Source of the DNA: Ischnura elegans
Taxonomy: Eukaryota > Arthropoda > Insecta > Odonata > Coenagrionidae
DNA: 64,000 bases
Assembly: GCF_921293095.1 (NCBI RefSeq)
Contig: NC_060248.1
Span: 78,003,243 to 78,067,242, forward strand
Reading direction: 5' to 3'
A program made the position numbers and the translations under genes. Numbering within the stretch: position 1 is the stretch's first letter; each line of letters starts with the position of its first letter. Below the pieces are notes generated by a model. That model was not told the DNA's origin. It did no database searches and was given only the letters and a program-made list of their open reading frames with translations. Positions 45,431-59,401 of this stretch are shown here, piece by piece.

Positions 45431-46589
45431 GTTCAACCCCTTCTCCGAACACCCCCGGCCTCCCTCCCTGTCTACACGCCTAGCATATTTCCCTCCCTGT
45501 CTCCACCATCTCTCCCTCGTCACTGGACCGCTCTCACCGGTAAAGCACGCCCAACCTCTCACTGAGTCTCCTCTCCAAAGTGCTCTCATCCTTCCCCCGG
45601 AGTCATTTCCTCATACGGCGCGCACAAAATGTATTGTGAGGTGGAAGTTCCTGCGCCACTTGACTGCGGTAGCGTGGGCCCATTGAGTGAGTGGATGTTT
45701 TTGTCGGTGGACATCATCTTCGTGCGAAGAGATTTGTCGTCACGACTGTCGTCGTCTGTCACTTGTGTATTCCACGCATTCAATCTTGCCCGAAGAGGAT
45801 TTCCGTTTTTCCTGTTTTGCGATCGATCAAATTTTTCATCATAAATCCTAATTATTTTCGTTTTGATGGTACTGCACAAGTGTAACAGTCCAAAAAAGAT
45901 AATTACCTCGGTTTTTCATGTTAAGTGTTCTTAGAGTGAGGGCCGAAAATGGAATCTTGTTTTCAGTTACACACAATTTTTTCTCACAGTTTTAGGTCTT
46001 TACTTTTAATGAGCGCAGGTCTTTCCTAAGTGAAAGGATCCCTAAAAATAATTCTATTCATTATTTCTGTTTCCAATTGAGCCTATATTGTACTCATGCG
46101 AAGACGATTTAGCACACTTATAATTACAAACTTGAGTAGAACTCGCCGATCAGGCGGACGAATTATTCTCTTCATAGGCTGGAACAGTAAATCTGGTATT
46201 TGCATTTAAGTTATTTTCTATGTATTTGAAATAATTTTATTGCTTTATCGGCCGCCACTGCGGCGTCTCCTCACTCCATTTTCCTTCTCCCGTAAGGTAC
46301 GAGGTGGGAAGTTACAGACTTATGACCCCGACCTCGAGGGTATATCCTCGGTGGACCCCTGCAGGGTATCAATCCAACCGTACCAGTGGTGATCTATAGA
46401 AAATCTCAGGGTAATTCTTCTCGTTGAATGATCTTCCATTTCTCTAGGAACATCAAATCTAGTTCCGCTGGTGGTAGCTCGCGTCGCCTTGCTTACGGCG
46501 AGGAATTTTCCTATTCCCTTATTCCCTTATTTCCTATCCTTGAAATGATTCAGGGCCCATTCCAGGGCCTCATGGGACCTGTAGAACAA

Positions 46590-46722
46590 TGAAAAATAGT
46601 TTACGTCATATTCTCGGGCCTACTGAATGTACACACAAAATTTCGTAAGAATCGGTCCAGCTGTTTCGGAGGAGTTTGGCAACAAAAACTGTGACACGAT
46701 AATTTTATATATCTATTAGATA
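46590..46722 (+). mobile_element. RTE-like LINE 3' tail
   Basis: CACACAAAATTTCGTAAGAA, TCGGTCCAGCTGTTTCGGAG and the closing AATTTTATATAT..ATTAGAT are typical of the 3' UTR of RTE-type LINEs in invertebrates. Severely 5' truncated; no coding sequence. Family assignment rests on resemblance of the tail only. Confidence 0.55.
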
Positions 46723-47044
46723 ATATTCATCCAGGTATAACGATAACGATGGTACTCTCGGAATAATGATAACGATGGTACTCTGTGCTCGGTAATACGA
46801 TAAATAATTAAATTTGGTACACTTTCATGCAATCTATACTTAGTACGTACATTCCTACCAACTTAATTGGAGGTCCTCGCATTGTTTTGGAAGCCCTCAA
46901 TCATTTCATAAATCCTCTTTTCTAGTATTTTTATCTTCTCCGTCCCTTTGATTTAGCAGTTTCTTGCCTTGTTTCCTCATGATATCTCAGATTTAAAAAA
47001 ATCATTTATACCCTACCAGAAACGGTATGTTTTTGAAGGTATTC

Positions 47045-47393
47045 CAGGGGTGAACAATTCTTTGGGCTCGAGGGCCACTTTGTATGAGCGGAGGTTATCG
47101 GAGGACCGCGCCGTTTACAAGGGTTGTATTAATCAGTTAACATTATCTTTAATTTCAGAAAAATATAAATTCTACAATAAAAATTAAACAACATTGGTAG
47201 TTATATTCTACTTATTTATATGATTAATTTTATATTAGTTAGATTTCTAGCTGCTAGCACATTTAATTATACTCGTGTAATCAATTTAATCAGACAATTG
47301 TACCCTATCACTTTTTTAAAATTATTTTGCGGGCCATCACAAACTCTGTGGCGGGCCGCATGTGGCCTGCGGTCCTCAATTTGCCCAACTCTG
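47045..47393. mobile_element. Old hAT-like MITE
   Basis: Ends CAGGGGTGAACAATT and, inverted, CAGAGTTGGGCAAATT. Near the ends GGGCTCGAGGGCCAC and GCGGGCCGCATGTGGCC motifs are typical of a well-known CAGGGGTGGGCAA element type. The 8-bp flanks (AGGTATTC / GTCTATAC) match poorly, so it is old or the ends are slightly misplaced. Confidence 0.6.
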
Positions 47394-48778
47394 GTCTATA
47401 CTCTTGTTCAGCTGTGAATGAGAGGATAGACGCTTGAAAGATATGGAGACCTTGGCGGTTGGAGTTCTCGTCCTCAATTTTTTTCTGGTAATCACTACGC
47501 TTCTTCAATCGGGTCAAATGGCCTTCGTAAGTATGTAACCATCATGCAAAGGTTGCACTTGTTATCTGCCTGGTCTGCGAGTTATTCTCTAGCTTGCATT
47601 TATAAGTGAGCCGAACGGTCTTCGCATGCGTACAATCTCTTACGGTCTTCGCTCAATTGAAAGCCAAAATGAGTAGAATTATTTTTAGGCATTCTTTCAC
47701 ATATGAAAGATCTGCGTTCATGCATATGATGGTCTAAAATTCGGAGAAAAAATTGCATGTTGCGCTGTAGCTGGAAATAAGATTCCGTTTTTGGTCCCCT
47801 CTCTCTCTCTGTGAAAAGGCTTACCTTGAAAAGCCATGAATTTGCTGACCTGATTTAACGTGGATTTCTCAACGGTCTTCATGGATATTCACAATCTGCT
47901 TGGAAAATGAAAAAAACAGCGTTCCATGCTGAAATTCTAAGCAGGCACTCCACCACCCATCAACCTAAAAAGTTCATCAGGCATTTTCAAATCGATTCGG
48001 CTCCTAGGTAGGTTAAAATTAATGTGATCCTATTGACGTATTCTGCAGTATCTGAAATAACGTTAGGGATGGAAAAGCAAAGTTATCGTCGTATTGATTG
48101 ATATTATTGTTATTTTAATTTTATTTTCCTAAGAGAATTACATATTTTACCCTCACTGCCTGTATGTTGTACGACGTAGCGGTATTATTATTTGAAGGCT
48201 AATTGACATCTAACTTCCTAGTTTTTAACTGAAATCTACGTTGGCGGTCAGTTAGGAGCATTTCTCCAACGTGCCTTCTACTTCCAACAAATCTAGATTA
48301 AATAAATCCTTAATCTTTGTGTTGGACGTGGTAAATTTTACAATATTTTTTAGGCTTACCAGATTAAAAGGGCATGGTGTGCAACAGCAGCCACCCTTGG
48401 GAAGTTTAGCGTTTTGTTTCATAAAGTTTTTGTTTACGTAAAGTTATGTGGAATTCCATTTTTGGCGGGCTAGGTTAACGCCATTTCCTTTGGCAATGGC
48501 GTTTTTCATTTATCTGTTAAAAGTCACTCATAAACTTCTCCTGTAGGATATCAATGAGTAAATGATTGATATTCTACTTGGGTTGCTATAATTTGCTATT
48601 TTATGAGGTATAAATATAATCACCGAGAAAAAAATATGCGAGAGCTTTCTTTTCTGTCCTAATACTTCAGTGCAAGTGGGTGGTTGGCATGAAGAATTTT
48701 GAAATATCATGTAGAAAGCAATACTAAGCCTTTCGATTTACTTCAAGATATTACAATATTATGAATGGAGATATACAA

Positions 48779-48932
48779 CCTTCGTAAATTTACTCAGATT
48801 TTTTATTTGGTGTAAGATGTCATTCTCAAGTACAGGTACAGCTGGCACAGGCACTTTACACATTCTCGAGAATGATGCATTCGCGTCGGAACGCGTCGAG
48901 CCAAGTAAAAAATCTGTGAAAATTTACAAAGG
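48779..48932. mobile_element. Foldback element, 154 bp
   Basis: Arms of about 30 bp (48779-48810 and 48901-48932) are near-perfect inverted complements, with shared core CAGATTTTTTA/TAAAAAATCTG and outer CCTT.GTAAATTT. The spacer contains a further small TTCTCGAGAA palindrome. Target duplication unclear. Confidence 0.7.
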
Positions 48933-49224
48933 CCGTATATATTTCTATTCAACAGGAATTTTCACCAAGTGAAAGCCGAGTCGATCGATTTATTCCATTT
49001 TCATAATGATCTTCAAAATACTGGAATTGTTGCTGCAAATTGAATTCGTTGGTGCCCAGGAGGTTACTTAATGAAACTGATTAAATATTTGAAGCGTAAA
49101 TCATTTCTTATGAAAATAAAATGTATTTATAAACTTAATTCCTTAATGGATTGGCAGAAATAAGGTATGGATTGGACATTTTGGGATGGAGACCACCAGT
49201 TACATCGTGAAAGCTAGGCAACAG

Positions 49225-49445
49225 GGTAAAGAAAGGCGAAGCTCTTCGCCGAAATTTTCCTTATGAAGAGGATCACAGCTTAATGACTCATCCAAAGAAC
49301 GGAGCGCTGTACTTGAAAATACCGTCTAACTATTACCCAAGCAAGGCTTGCGCTCGCCCTCCAACACCACAGAGATTTGAACTCTAGTCCAAAGTGGAAG
49401 CCCATACTAAAGCCATCACACCAATCCGATCCCTTGGACTAAAGT
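49225..49445 (-). mobile_element. tRNA-derived SINE
   Basis: On the minus strand a head with box A-like TGTGATGGCTTTAGTATGG and box B GAGTTCAAATCTC in tRNA-like spacing. The body is not homologous to a tRNA. Confidence 0.6.
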
Positions 49446-50779
49446 GCTTTGTAAAGTTATGTTTACGTTAGGCTTCGTTGCAGAGGTAATATTCTTTATT
49501 TCTCTTTTCTGCCACTTTCACTTCTCATAAAATACACCAGCGTATGGCATTAAATTTGTACGTTAGGCTAGGATCGCGGACTACTGCCCAAGTTTTTAAA
49601 TGTAATGACAATTTATTTTTACTAGGTAGGCCTATTCATTTTATACCCATTTCCTCTCAGAAAAATGTTTGAAGTTCCGATTTCGTCTCTTTAAGAAACT
49701 GGGATTATATACACCAGCTTAAAAAATAAACTAATAGGTGTACTATTTCAATAAAAGTATTTAGCAGCACATTTGCAGCAATTTGAAAACAAAATAGAGC
49801 ATAGTATTTAATTACGAGCTTCACAAACTCAAAATGGGTGTAGTGTGGCTACGGTGGGCGGAGATGGGTCTATGAATTGGAATAAAAAATTTATGTTATT
49901 ACAGCTGCATTTAATGTATTTCAAATTGGCATTTGAAATAAATTATTGAGGGACTCATGCGCCGCGAATTAATGATGAATAAGCTCTCCTTATTCCAATC
50001 ATGGCAATCATATTGAAAGTGAAGTGATACAGTCTTATTATATATAATTGAATTCTGATAGCTTTTGGCCCAAGGGAAAAGTTTGGTACGAGATTCATGC
50101 TGATGAGGTTAAAGAATGACTTTTGTGTCAACCAGAATCTTGAGTCATTTCTCAGTGAACGATGTTCAAAGCTTGAAATTACCTTTATACAGTATCTGTT
50201 AGGAGCGAGGATGTGGTGAAAGTTTGAAATTTAGTTTCTGTTCTGTTTTTGTGTTTGTAAGGTACAAAAGTGACGTTTTATCTGGAGGCAGAGAAATCTT
50301 CCGCGAATGAATTTTTTGATCAAAGAATTGGGAAAAGTTCTTTCAAACACTAAGTGTGGTCTTACAAGTACTTATAGTCAAGCCTTTTGGTGGGTAATTA
50401 AAACCTTAGAGACAATGGTATGTCATTCTCAAAAAATGATTACTCTTACTTTCGCTCCGTTTTAATCCGCGCATAAGGCACTATGAAGTTGGCCTTGGAA
50501 GTGTAAATTGCCAGAGGTGATAATATCAATCATGCTTTCAGTCGTTGATAATATCGTGCGCAGTTGTGTGGATGGATTGCAGCTAGGGAATTCCTTTCTA
50601 TTATCAAACGGATGCACGCAATAGTCCGCAAACATATGAATACTATCCAAAAAAGGCTATTTGGGCTTCCAGCCGGGTGGTCTCCCTCCATTCTGCCGAC
50701 TATTAAAAAAAACATATTATAAAAAACCACATGTTGGGCAGAATCACAGTGCACAAAAAAAGGATAAAAAAACACAGTA

Positions 50780-50825
50780 AGTAGTAAATTTTCGGTGGCG
50801 CATTACCACCTTCCTCAGATTTAGG
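50780..50825 (-). mobile_element. Hammerhead-like hairpin, Penelope-type end (copy 2)
   Basis: On the minus strand: CTGAGGA (50818-50812), an extra A, a 5-bp stem GGTGG/CCACC (50810-50806 with 50798-50794) around a 7-base loop, then GAAA (50793-50790). The arrangement is the same as at 38.45 kb but the stem sequence differs, so the pairing is conserved while the bases vary. Confidence 0.45.
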
Positions 50826-53800
50826 TAGGAAAATACTTATTCGTGCATACTGATTTATTTTTAATTTTTCGTTTAACTACCGTCGAATTACATTGAATTA
50901 TATCTCTTTTACGTATTTTCTACTTCGTGCAATGGATTCATAAGTTTTGAAAATTTACCTAAGGTTGAATATCAAGTGTCGTTTGTCGTCATAATTCCTT
51001 GTCCAAATCAAATTCTGACTTTTATCTCCTTCGGTCTTGCCCTTCCACTCCATGACTTAGAAAAGAGGAGTACAGGTCATTTCATCCAATCGTATCGTCC
51101 ATCGCTCTCGATCCTCAGTCGAGTTAAATTTTCCGGATATCCTTTTACAATTATTACTTGGCAGTGTTCAATAGATGTTCAGCAATGTGGTTTGAGGCAG
51201 CAGCTAATAAATCTGCGCCGGCCTGAGCCTTTAAAAAAACTGTGGTTGATGAGCTTTTTTCTCAACTTCTTAAACTTCCTGTTGAGTGATGTAACATTAT
51301 TTCTTATAACTGACACAGTGAAAGAAAATTCCTCCTCATCCCTCCGTCTATACACGTTGAGGTAACTGTTTTTCTCGAGTGGGAAGATTAGGGAAGTGCC
51401 GTAGGGCTCTTCATTGTGACTTAGACGAAAATTAATTAGTTTTTCATTTCTTGACACGTGGTTGCTCAAAGGTCTCTGATGTGCGTGAGGGGAAAAGGAA
51501 ATCTAATTCTGGTGCTGCCCTATAGACTTTAAAAGGGAATCCGTGATGATATGGCGATTCTACCGAGAAAAGTTGTAGAAAAAATATAACTCTTCGGGCG
51601 TTTATGCGGAATGAAGAACGCGATCGGTGGCGCACATTATGAATGTGTTGAAATCTTTGAATTTTTGGTATAAAATCTGGATAAAGTTATGGTTTCCCAC
51701 GAGGCATGAAAGAGCTATCGATTGAAACAACTCTATTCGTGCTGAAACGGTGAGGTATCTTGCGAAGACGAACTAAAGTAGAAACTGCTAAGGATGAATT
51801 GTCGGGTGGGAGAGTTAGGGTGGATTCATCCATCCAATTTTTTTTAAAGATTGTTTTTTATGGAAATCATTCTTTCTCGAGAAATAAATAGTGAATTAGA
51901 ACAGATCCTTGAAGCGTCCGTTTAATTTCTTAGAATTACCGAACGTGAAAAGTTCTTTAACACAGTTGAAAGTAATATTGGCTTTATGCTTAGATATTCG
52001 CAATTTCCTGCATTTGTTGTGCTTTCGAATGCCAAGGCTATGAGCAGAAGTTGTAGTCTACAGGGAGGATGAATTGATTTGGGGAAGGGTGAAGGAGAGG
52101 GCCTTAGTATTTGTGAGCAAGTGATAGAAATGTGATATGATAAATGTGATATGACTAAAATTGATTGTGAATGATTCTATTTGTTAAAAAAAGCGATATT
52201 GCAATACCAGAAGAATTGTATCTGCCAAAAGAAATACAATAAAAACAATACAGACATTAATAATGGCAAAGCAAGGGCATGGAAATCGGACCCTGGTCCA
52301 TTTTTGCTATTCGCACTGCCACTATCTCGCTTTGTTAAGTGGTTAGTCGTAAGTAATTTTCAACCTATTTTTTTATTTCACATGCACGAAAATTAATAAA
52401 TAGAGTGGAAACAACATTGTCACTGTGATTGGGTTTTAAAATTGTTACCGTTTCTTCCGGTGCTTTGGGTGTTCCCGAGAAAGCTTCACCGCGTGAGCGA
52501 CCGCGCTGGTTTGTTATTTCGTAACATTATCGCGTTTCCTTAAGTTGGATTCCTGTAAATGGGTTATTATTGGTTTTCCAGTATTCTTCATCGTTACATA
52601 TTTCTTTATGCATGGGTAAAGAAGATGTATATTTGCATATCACAAATTACAGCCATGAAAATCATTCGCTAGGAAATGAAAATAGACTTTATATTTCTTT
52701 AATTGGGCTTTATATGATTGGCTAATTGGACATTAGATATGCTCGAAAATTTCTTTAATTTGTGTTTAAAAAATCTTTTTGAGTACCTAAATTTACTATA
52801 TTTTTGGAAATTGGTACATCCATCTCATAAATATTTCCCCGTATCATTAAAGTTATGAATGTTCTTTAGGTTACGTGAAATTACTTGTAAAACTGAGGGG
52901 CGAGTCTCAAAAACTTGTTTTATATGCTTAATTCCTCATTTTACTTAAATAATCACTTACTATTTTTCTAGCTAAGGTTATATTTGTGTCCTTTTTTTTG
53001 GCTCAATGTCTGCGTGTAATCTTATACATCTCACCATTGATTGAAATATTGGATTCAGGGGCTCATTGCTGGCCCATATGAGTTTAGGCTGAATTGCTTT
53101 CAATGCCCTATTGGCGGCTGGAATTCCCGCGACATGGTGACATTTGAAGAAGAAAGCAAAATAGAAATGTAATCCACCGTAGGCTTTCCAAATGTTGTCC
53201 CACTCAGGGTAGGTTAGAGCTTCTTATGAAATGGGCGTAGCCTCCACAAGGAACAAATGCCGGGTCTCAGTGTCGTGTTTCCTTCTACTGTGCCTACGGT
53301 GGAAGTTGGCTTCTTGATCATGATAAAGCCATTAAATTGGGCGATAGATGCTGCTCGTAGGCGCTTATTTCGCATAAATATCCTATTCTGACCCTCTGGA
53401 TACGGATGATGTTTCTTTTCCCGTGCAATTTATTCTTGCATTAATTCATTATTGATTTGTTCTAAAACAAATTCTTCGTAGGCTTAGGATAGCACATTAC
53501 TATTAATGCATTGACCTTTAAGTGCCTCTTCATTGAATTTTATATTAGGATCGTAATTATTTGTATACCTGAGATTAGTTAATTTTTCTTGCTCTGTTCC
53601 GCCACTCAAGCAAACCAGTAAGTTTTAACCCTCAAGTATCGCTTTTTAGACCACCGGAAAAATGGATACTCGTTTACTGCTTACAATATGGTACTCCAAA
53701 TTTTCTTTAAGGTTTTGAGGCCTCCCCATGCTTTGCGTCAGAGAATGGCAAAATTTTAACCTATCTCAGAGGTAAAGATATGTCATTCAATTTTATATTC

Positions 53801-56800
53801 TTCGTCTTCTGTTCTCAGTGATCGCGGCTATCTTTATCTTTTATCTGAATTCAGCGCACAGTGGAAAGGTAATTATTATTACTTAATAGGAATCCTAAGA
53901 TAAATTTTAGGAACTAACCAATGTTGAGCATTTAGCGAGCTTGGGAAATATTTTTCCTCTTTACATATTCTCTCATTTTCCTGTGTTATGAATCAATTGA
54001 TCTTGGACACCTTCTAGCATTCTGTTTTCTTTGATTTTTAGTCATAGTTGTGTTAGGAAAAGCGCCAGTTTCCTAAGTGGTAAATATACGAAAATAATTT
54101 TCATAGTTTATACGCTAAATTCAAATGAAGGAGGTTATGTACTACGTGATCCAAAAGAAATACTTTTTCGCGCACATTGTTAAGAAATATTTATGATTAA
54201 AATCGAAATCCAAAGAGGTTTAAGCGGAAAAAATGGGTACACATAATGGAGGTAATTCAATCGTCATAAATTTTGATTTAATATTGTTTCCTGCCAAATA
54301 TGCCTGATGAGGTGCCATTTTCTGTAACTATCTTTACTCGAATTCACTTACAGCTTTGACTCAAAAATTAGACGGGTGACGTGCGCACAATTCATTTTTA
54401 TCATGATTGTTATGGTATACGGAATATTATATCAGTTTCTGTGAGAATGGAATTTAAATTGTAGCTTTAATAATCATTTTTCCTATGCTCAGACAAAGAC
54501 TGTCTTAAGAGCCTGTGCAGAAATTTTCAAAAGTAATATCAACAAATAATATCTCGGAAAGCCTAATTTTCGTGGCCTTTAGGCGATGAAGTACAATTTG
54601 AAAATTATTTTCGGATAATTTCATGAAAATGACATGCAGCTATTTTATGCGTCGACCTCCTTAAGTAGTATTTGTTTCGAATCGTGAAGTCGTAGTTGAA
54701 CGCGTTAACTTGCTTTCGTGCCAGGATACCCCTGGCTTGGATTCGTTGGGTACGTTTCTTTCGACAACGCCCTTTTTGTTAGCCGAAATTTTATTCCCCT
54801 CCTTCCACAATGAAAGCCTTATTACATCCCTGTGCGAGTGTTGCAATTCTAAGGAAAACTCGTAAAAGAGGGAGCATGTCCAAGGTCGTGGGGGAAATGG
54901 ACCAGTTCGCGGTTGCTCACGGCTGATCGGTCACGATTTAATAACCCCTTCCGAGCAAATGCTCAAGTCGATCACAAAAGGAAAGGGAAGAGAAAGTGGG
55001 ATGGTTCATTTTTCCCTGGATATTGCACTGTGAGTTTTATTTTCTACGTAATGGCTTGATATGTACCAGTCTAGAACCCCAAGTATTAGTTGCGCCTGGA
55101 ACCCCCCTCTAGCCTTCATCCCTAGCCGCACCCTGGTTGGGCCTAAAACGAGGTATTATAGACCTAAAATTGTCGATAATAACGCTATAATTGCATGGAA
55201 ATTACTATTACGTATTAGTGACACGTCTTTTAAATGGCTCTGTATGATGCTGGGAAATGACGCATTTAAGTAACCTTTTCGTGTTAATTGAATTTTCACC
55301 ATGGTAATGACTTCCTTCTGGCCTTTGGGTATGTGAAATACTTTTGCTATAGCATACGTTTCAGATTTTACGTGGCTTAGAAACCAAACTAAATCTTAAG
55401 CAGCTATAATAGCATGTGTAACGCTAAACTCCTTTCCGTCGGACAGATAAGGTCATTATGGTTACTTAGTAAGCACTGATGGTTCGGTCCTTCATTAATC
55501 AGCTAGTAAAAGTTTGCGTTAGGCAAGGTATCGATATTTGCTGATTTCATTAAATTATTATCGGACTAGAGTTGAGCGGTTGTCAAGGAATAGCGTTAGC
55601 CGCCGAAGACCATAACTGATTTAATTACGGAGTGAAGGAATTATTTTTAAGTATAGAGCTCTCATGATGACAAAACGCATCATCTGACTATACCATGAAG
55701 TTCATCGATGCGTGGGAAACTCATCCACCGGCTTGTTATTTACCAACGTTTTATCGGCGCTTTCTTTACAGTGCATATTTCTTGATTAATCACTTATATC
55801 TTCTCCAAACCATAAGACATCCTGTAATCAGTGTATTTTTCTGTTTCTTTTTTCCATAGATTTTACCATTTGAAACGCCGAGTCATGTAATTATGGAAGG
55901 TCTCTAATTTTGATACCCACTTAATTTGAGATTCGTCTCTTTCCAAATGGCCAACCATCTAATTTCTATGCTACGCGTGAGGTTAAAGTGCAATTGAAGG
56001 CCTAGTATCTGGCCAACCTGCGTGCTTCTCAGAATGCACTTTTGCGTTGCATAAGTGAAAATGACGGCCATTGCATCATGACTCATTCCTAAAATGAATA
56101 GCCCATGTGCTCTTAATTCTAGTCTTGAGATAATTTTTTTCTATATTCCAGGTGTATGATAATCCCTAACTAGGAGTACGTCATTAATAAATCACAATAA
56201 TTACCGCTCTCTGAGTTCACAGTTCCATGCATCTTCGAACGATTTCTTAATAAAGCCGTCAACTTTAGGATTTAATATTGCATTCGGGTTCACTCTTGCC
56301 AGAATTCATCTGTGATGTCTTTATGATAAACTTAGTGAATCCAAAGTTGCTTCACACTTACTGCAGGTAATCAATTATTTTTGGAAATTTAGCACTTAGC
56401 ATTTCACCAAGTCATTAGCTCTCCGATTCAAATAATAAAAATAAAACTGAAGGAGATTAAATTTAATCTAATAAAATTTAAGCGATTTAATCTTAGTCAG
56501 TAATCTTAATAAGTAATCTTAATAATCTTACTTGACATCGTATGGTATAAATTTTTTCTCTCTGGAAGATGATTAATTGGCACAAGGTTACTATACGACG
56601 TATCGTATTTCCCCACGTCCTAAGTACATGGGACAGATGGAGGATACAAATTCATTAATTGGATAATAGCTCTATTAAATTATATCATCGGGAGATGCTT
56701 TTTGGCAAAAAATTGCTGTGTAAGTGTAACATTTATTGCTAATTTTTTATTTCTCTATGTATAAATAATATATTTTAATATAAATATCTATTTTATAGTA

Positions 56801-57650
56801 ATTTAATTTCTGGTTGCAAAAGACGCTTCCAGCTCAAAAAACGGACTCCTAACTTTGAAACTTGATGATAAATATGGAAGGATAAACTTGAATGCTCTTG
56901 ATTGTAAGTGTTGGCTGTTCATCATTTTGTGTCGTCGTCGATACTAATTTTTAAGCCTTAGCTGAAATCCTTATTCAAGATAATTATTTTCTACAAATTT
57001 GCGATTGATTCTCCCTTCTTCTCTAAAGAACTTTTCTGATTTTCGTCGTCAAAAACTATGCACCGACTCCTCTAAAAGTGTCTTATGTTCTTTTGGCTTG
57101 AAAACAGCTGACTTTTTCATCTATGATCTCTAATCCCCTGTCCGAAAACACTTCCTTGGTGAATTGTGATGAAAAAATCCTGACCGAAGCGCCGTATCAT
57201 ATTCATTCGAAGCTCTCGTCATTTCACCGATAGTGCACGAGACATTGCGTAATAATTCCTTTGTTTTTTTTTCCCCTTCGAATTTTCGGCCGGTCTTTCA
57301 CCGTGCTCGTCAGGTCAACTTTCTCGCTGGAAGGGCCGAGTTGAAGATGGAGGGAAGAGGTTTTGTATGCGAAATTCTGAAGGCGAACGTAACCCGAAAC
57401 GGCATAATTTCGCTCTCAGGAACTTCCGTTATCGGGAGATTCCTCGAGGTTCACGAACGGAATCCATGGTCTTTTTTTTCGAGTGAGGCAGTCTGAGAAG
57501 GCAACATCGTGTCGGCGAATGGGTAATCGACGAAGGGGAAATGCGGATATCTAGTCTCATCAGCCCTCCCGAAAATCATATTCATCATTACAAGTCAAGT
57601 ATGTACCGCTGGATACCAGGAGGATATTATTCCTATGAGGACAGGGGTCA

Positions 57651-58715
57651 TCATCACTGGTCTACAATCCTAAGATTGGTTTGACGCAGCTATGTACTCA
57701 ATTCTCCTAATCTTTTCATACTTAGGCCTGTCTTATTTTTGACATCCTTATTTAGCTGATCCATGTACTTGGTTCCTTTTCTGTTCTCGCCACTTGTCCC
57801 TCGTTGATTGTCCACATCAGACCATCATGTCTAAAGATGTGGCCAATAAGGTGGTTTCCTATTATTTTTTATTGCCGAAATCGAAAGATTATTACTCCTG
57901 TAGTACGTATTTCACGCTTTTAGATTTTTAAATGACAATATCTGTTTTTCGCGATTAAATAAAAAGTGAAAATTTTCAAGCGCGCGAAAACGCGACGGCT
58001 AAGCATGAATGCTGGGAAAACCCCGTGTGACGTCGTTCTGGTTCCCGCTGCCGCAAGTGAGGTGACCTTGGGGCGAGGCTCTGAGCGCTGATACGACGCA
58101 GGATGCTAGCAGGTAGCAGAGTACCCTGCTAGCTGGTAGCGCTTGGCTTAAATAAGGATAATTATTACCTTATCAAACGAAGAAAACTTTCCGACCATAG
58201 GCAGTTTTAATAAGTGATTATTAAGAGATGTTTCCCTGAGCTCTGTGCCCCATGCATATATTGGTAATGTGAGACGATGTAAAACTCCTATCTACTCGTA
58301 TAGAAACTGGTGACGTCACGTGGAGTGGCATCGCATGGGCGCCAATCTGGCCTTTTTCAATTGAAGATAAAATTGACCATTGCCATTCGTCTAAACTGTG
58401 ATTTCTAAAACCATATAATTTGTATATTATGAGTACATTAATGTTGGGTAACGAATCGCAATAAATGCATTTCGTTTTCTTTGATGAAGGAAACTACCCT
58501 ATTAGGTTGTTCGGCCTCCTCATTAAGGTTTTCATGAGGCTTCTTATTTTTCTTTTCTCAGAGTTCTCATACTCTTCTTAGGACTTCCTCATTACTGACT
58601 TGGTCGATCCATTTGATCATCATTATTATTCTGTAGCACCACAATTCGAGGGCCTCTACCCTTGATTTCTCCACTGCTGTCCATGCCTCACTTCCATAAT
58701 CCAAATGTTAGCTCG
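57651..58715 (-). mobile_element. LINE 3' end interrupted by MITE copy D
   Basis: Minus-strand reading: YGSEAWTAVEKSRVEALELW, WIDQVSNEEVLRRV, then GHIFRHDGLMWTIN after the MITE, and a tail containing AGCTGCGTCAAACCAATCTTA and (GATGAT)n. It is the same family as the tail at 18.97-19.68 kb. Stops are present; 5' truncated. Confidence 0.75.
57845..58503 (+). mobile_element. MITE family M660, copy D
   Basis: 659 bp, ends AATAAGGTGGTTTCCT and GGAAACTACCCTATT. Full-length alignment with copies A-C. It interrupts a LINE just before a segment reading GHIFRHDGL, so the insertion post-dates the LINE. Confidence 0.88.
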
Positions 58716-59401
58716 AGCGGGGACTACTCGCATCTGGTTAGATACGTGTCTTTCAATCTCAGAAGTGTTCAATATAGAGCTGTTAATGACGTCAAATATT
58801 TAAAGATTTTCTTGTAAACATTGTCTTGATTATCCTATTATTTTACGGAGAAGTATTTCCGAGGCATTTCCTTCACATTAAGATTCTGAAAAAGCCAACT
58901 TCCAAGATCCGGAAAATCCGGAAGTCAAGAATTTCTCCCAGGAAACAAAATCCTGATTTATCATCCTTTGGTGGGATGAGCGTCGCGGGAATTTGCCTCA
59001 TCGTCAGAAAATGTTACGAATTCCGAAAGGAAAAAATATGAATACTCAATAATATTTTTTTTAGTATCGCCGTTTCTATCTCGGTGTAGCTTACCTAAAT
59101 CGTCACACTTTCATACCCGATTCGTCGACTGTGGCGATCGATAACGGGAATGCCGATCTCATCTCTAATTCTTCGCCCTCCCAACCCTTCGGCAAGGATT
59201 CAGTTCAGTTAATTCACGCAAAAGCTTTCTTAACTCGATTGCGTGCAACCGATACTATCTCACGCATGAAACCTGCTCCTTGTTTATTTATATACATTAA
59301 TCGTGTATTTATAGTGCCAAAATTGGAGGAGGAGACTCGCTAGATATTAGATATTAGGAGTGTCTGAAAAGTCCTTACGATTTTTAATCTCTCATCGTTA
59401 T

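Larger units (their letters stand above)
47400..57640. other. Intergenic region, mostly featureless
   Basis: Contains a foldback element (48779-48932), a SINE (about 49225-49445) and a Penelope-like hairpin (near 50.8 kb). Otherwise AT-rich sequence. Open frames at 50976-51365 and 57233-57496 match no family I recognise, have no splice-consistent partners, and were not called genes. Confidence 0.5.
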
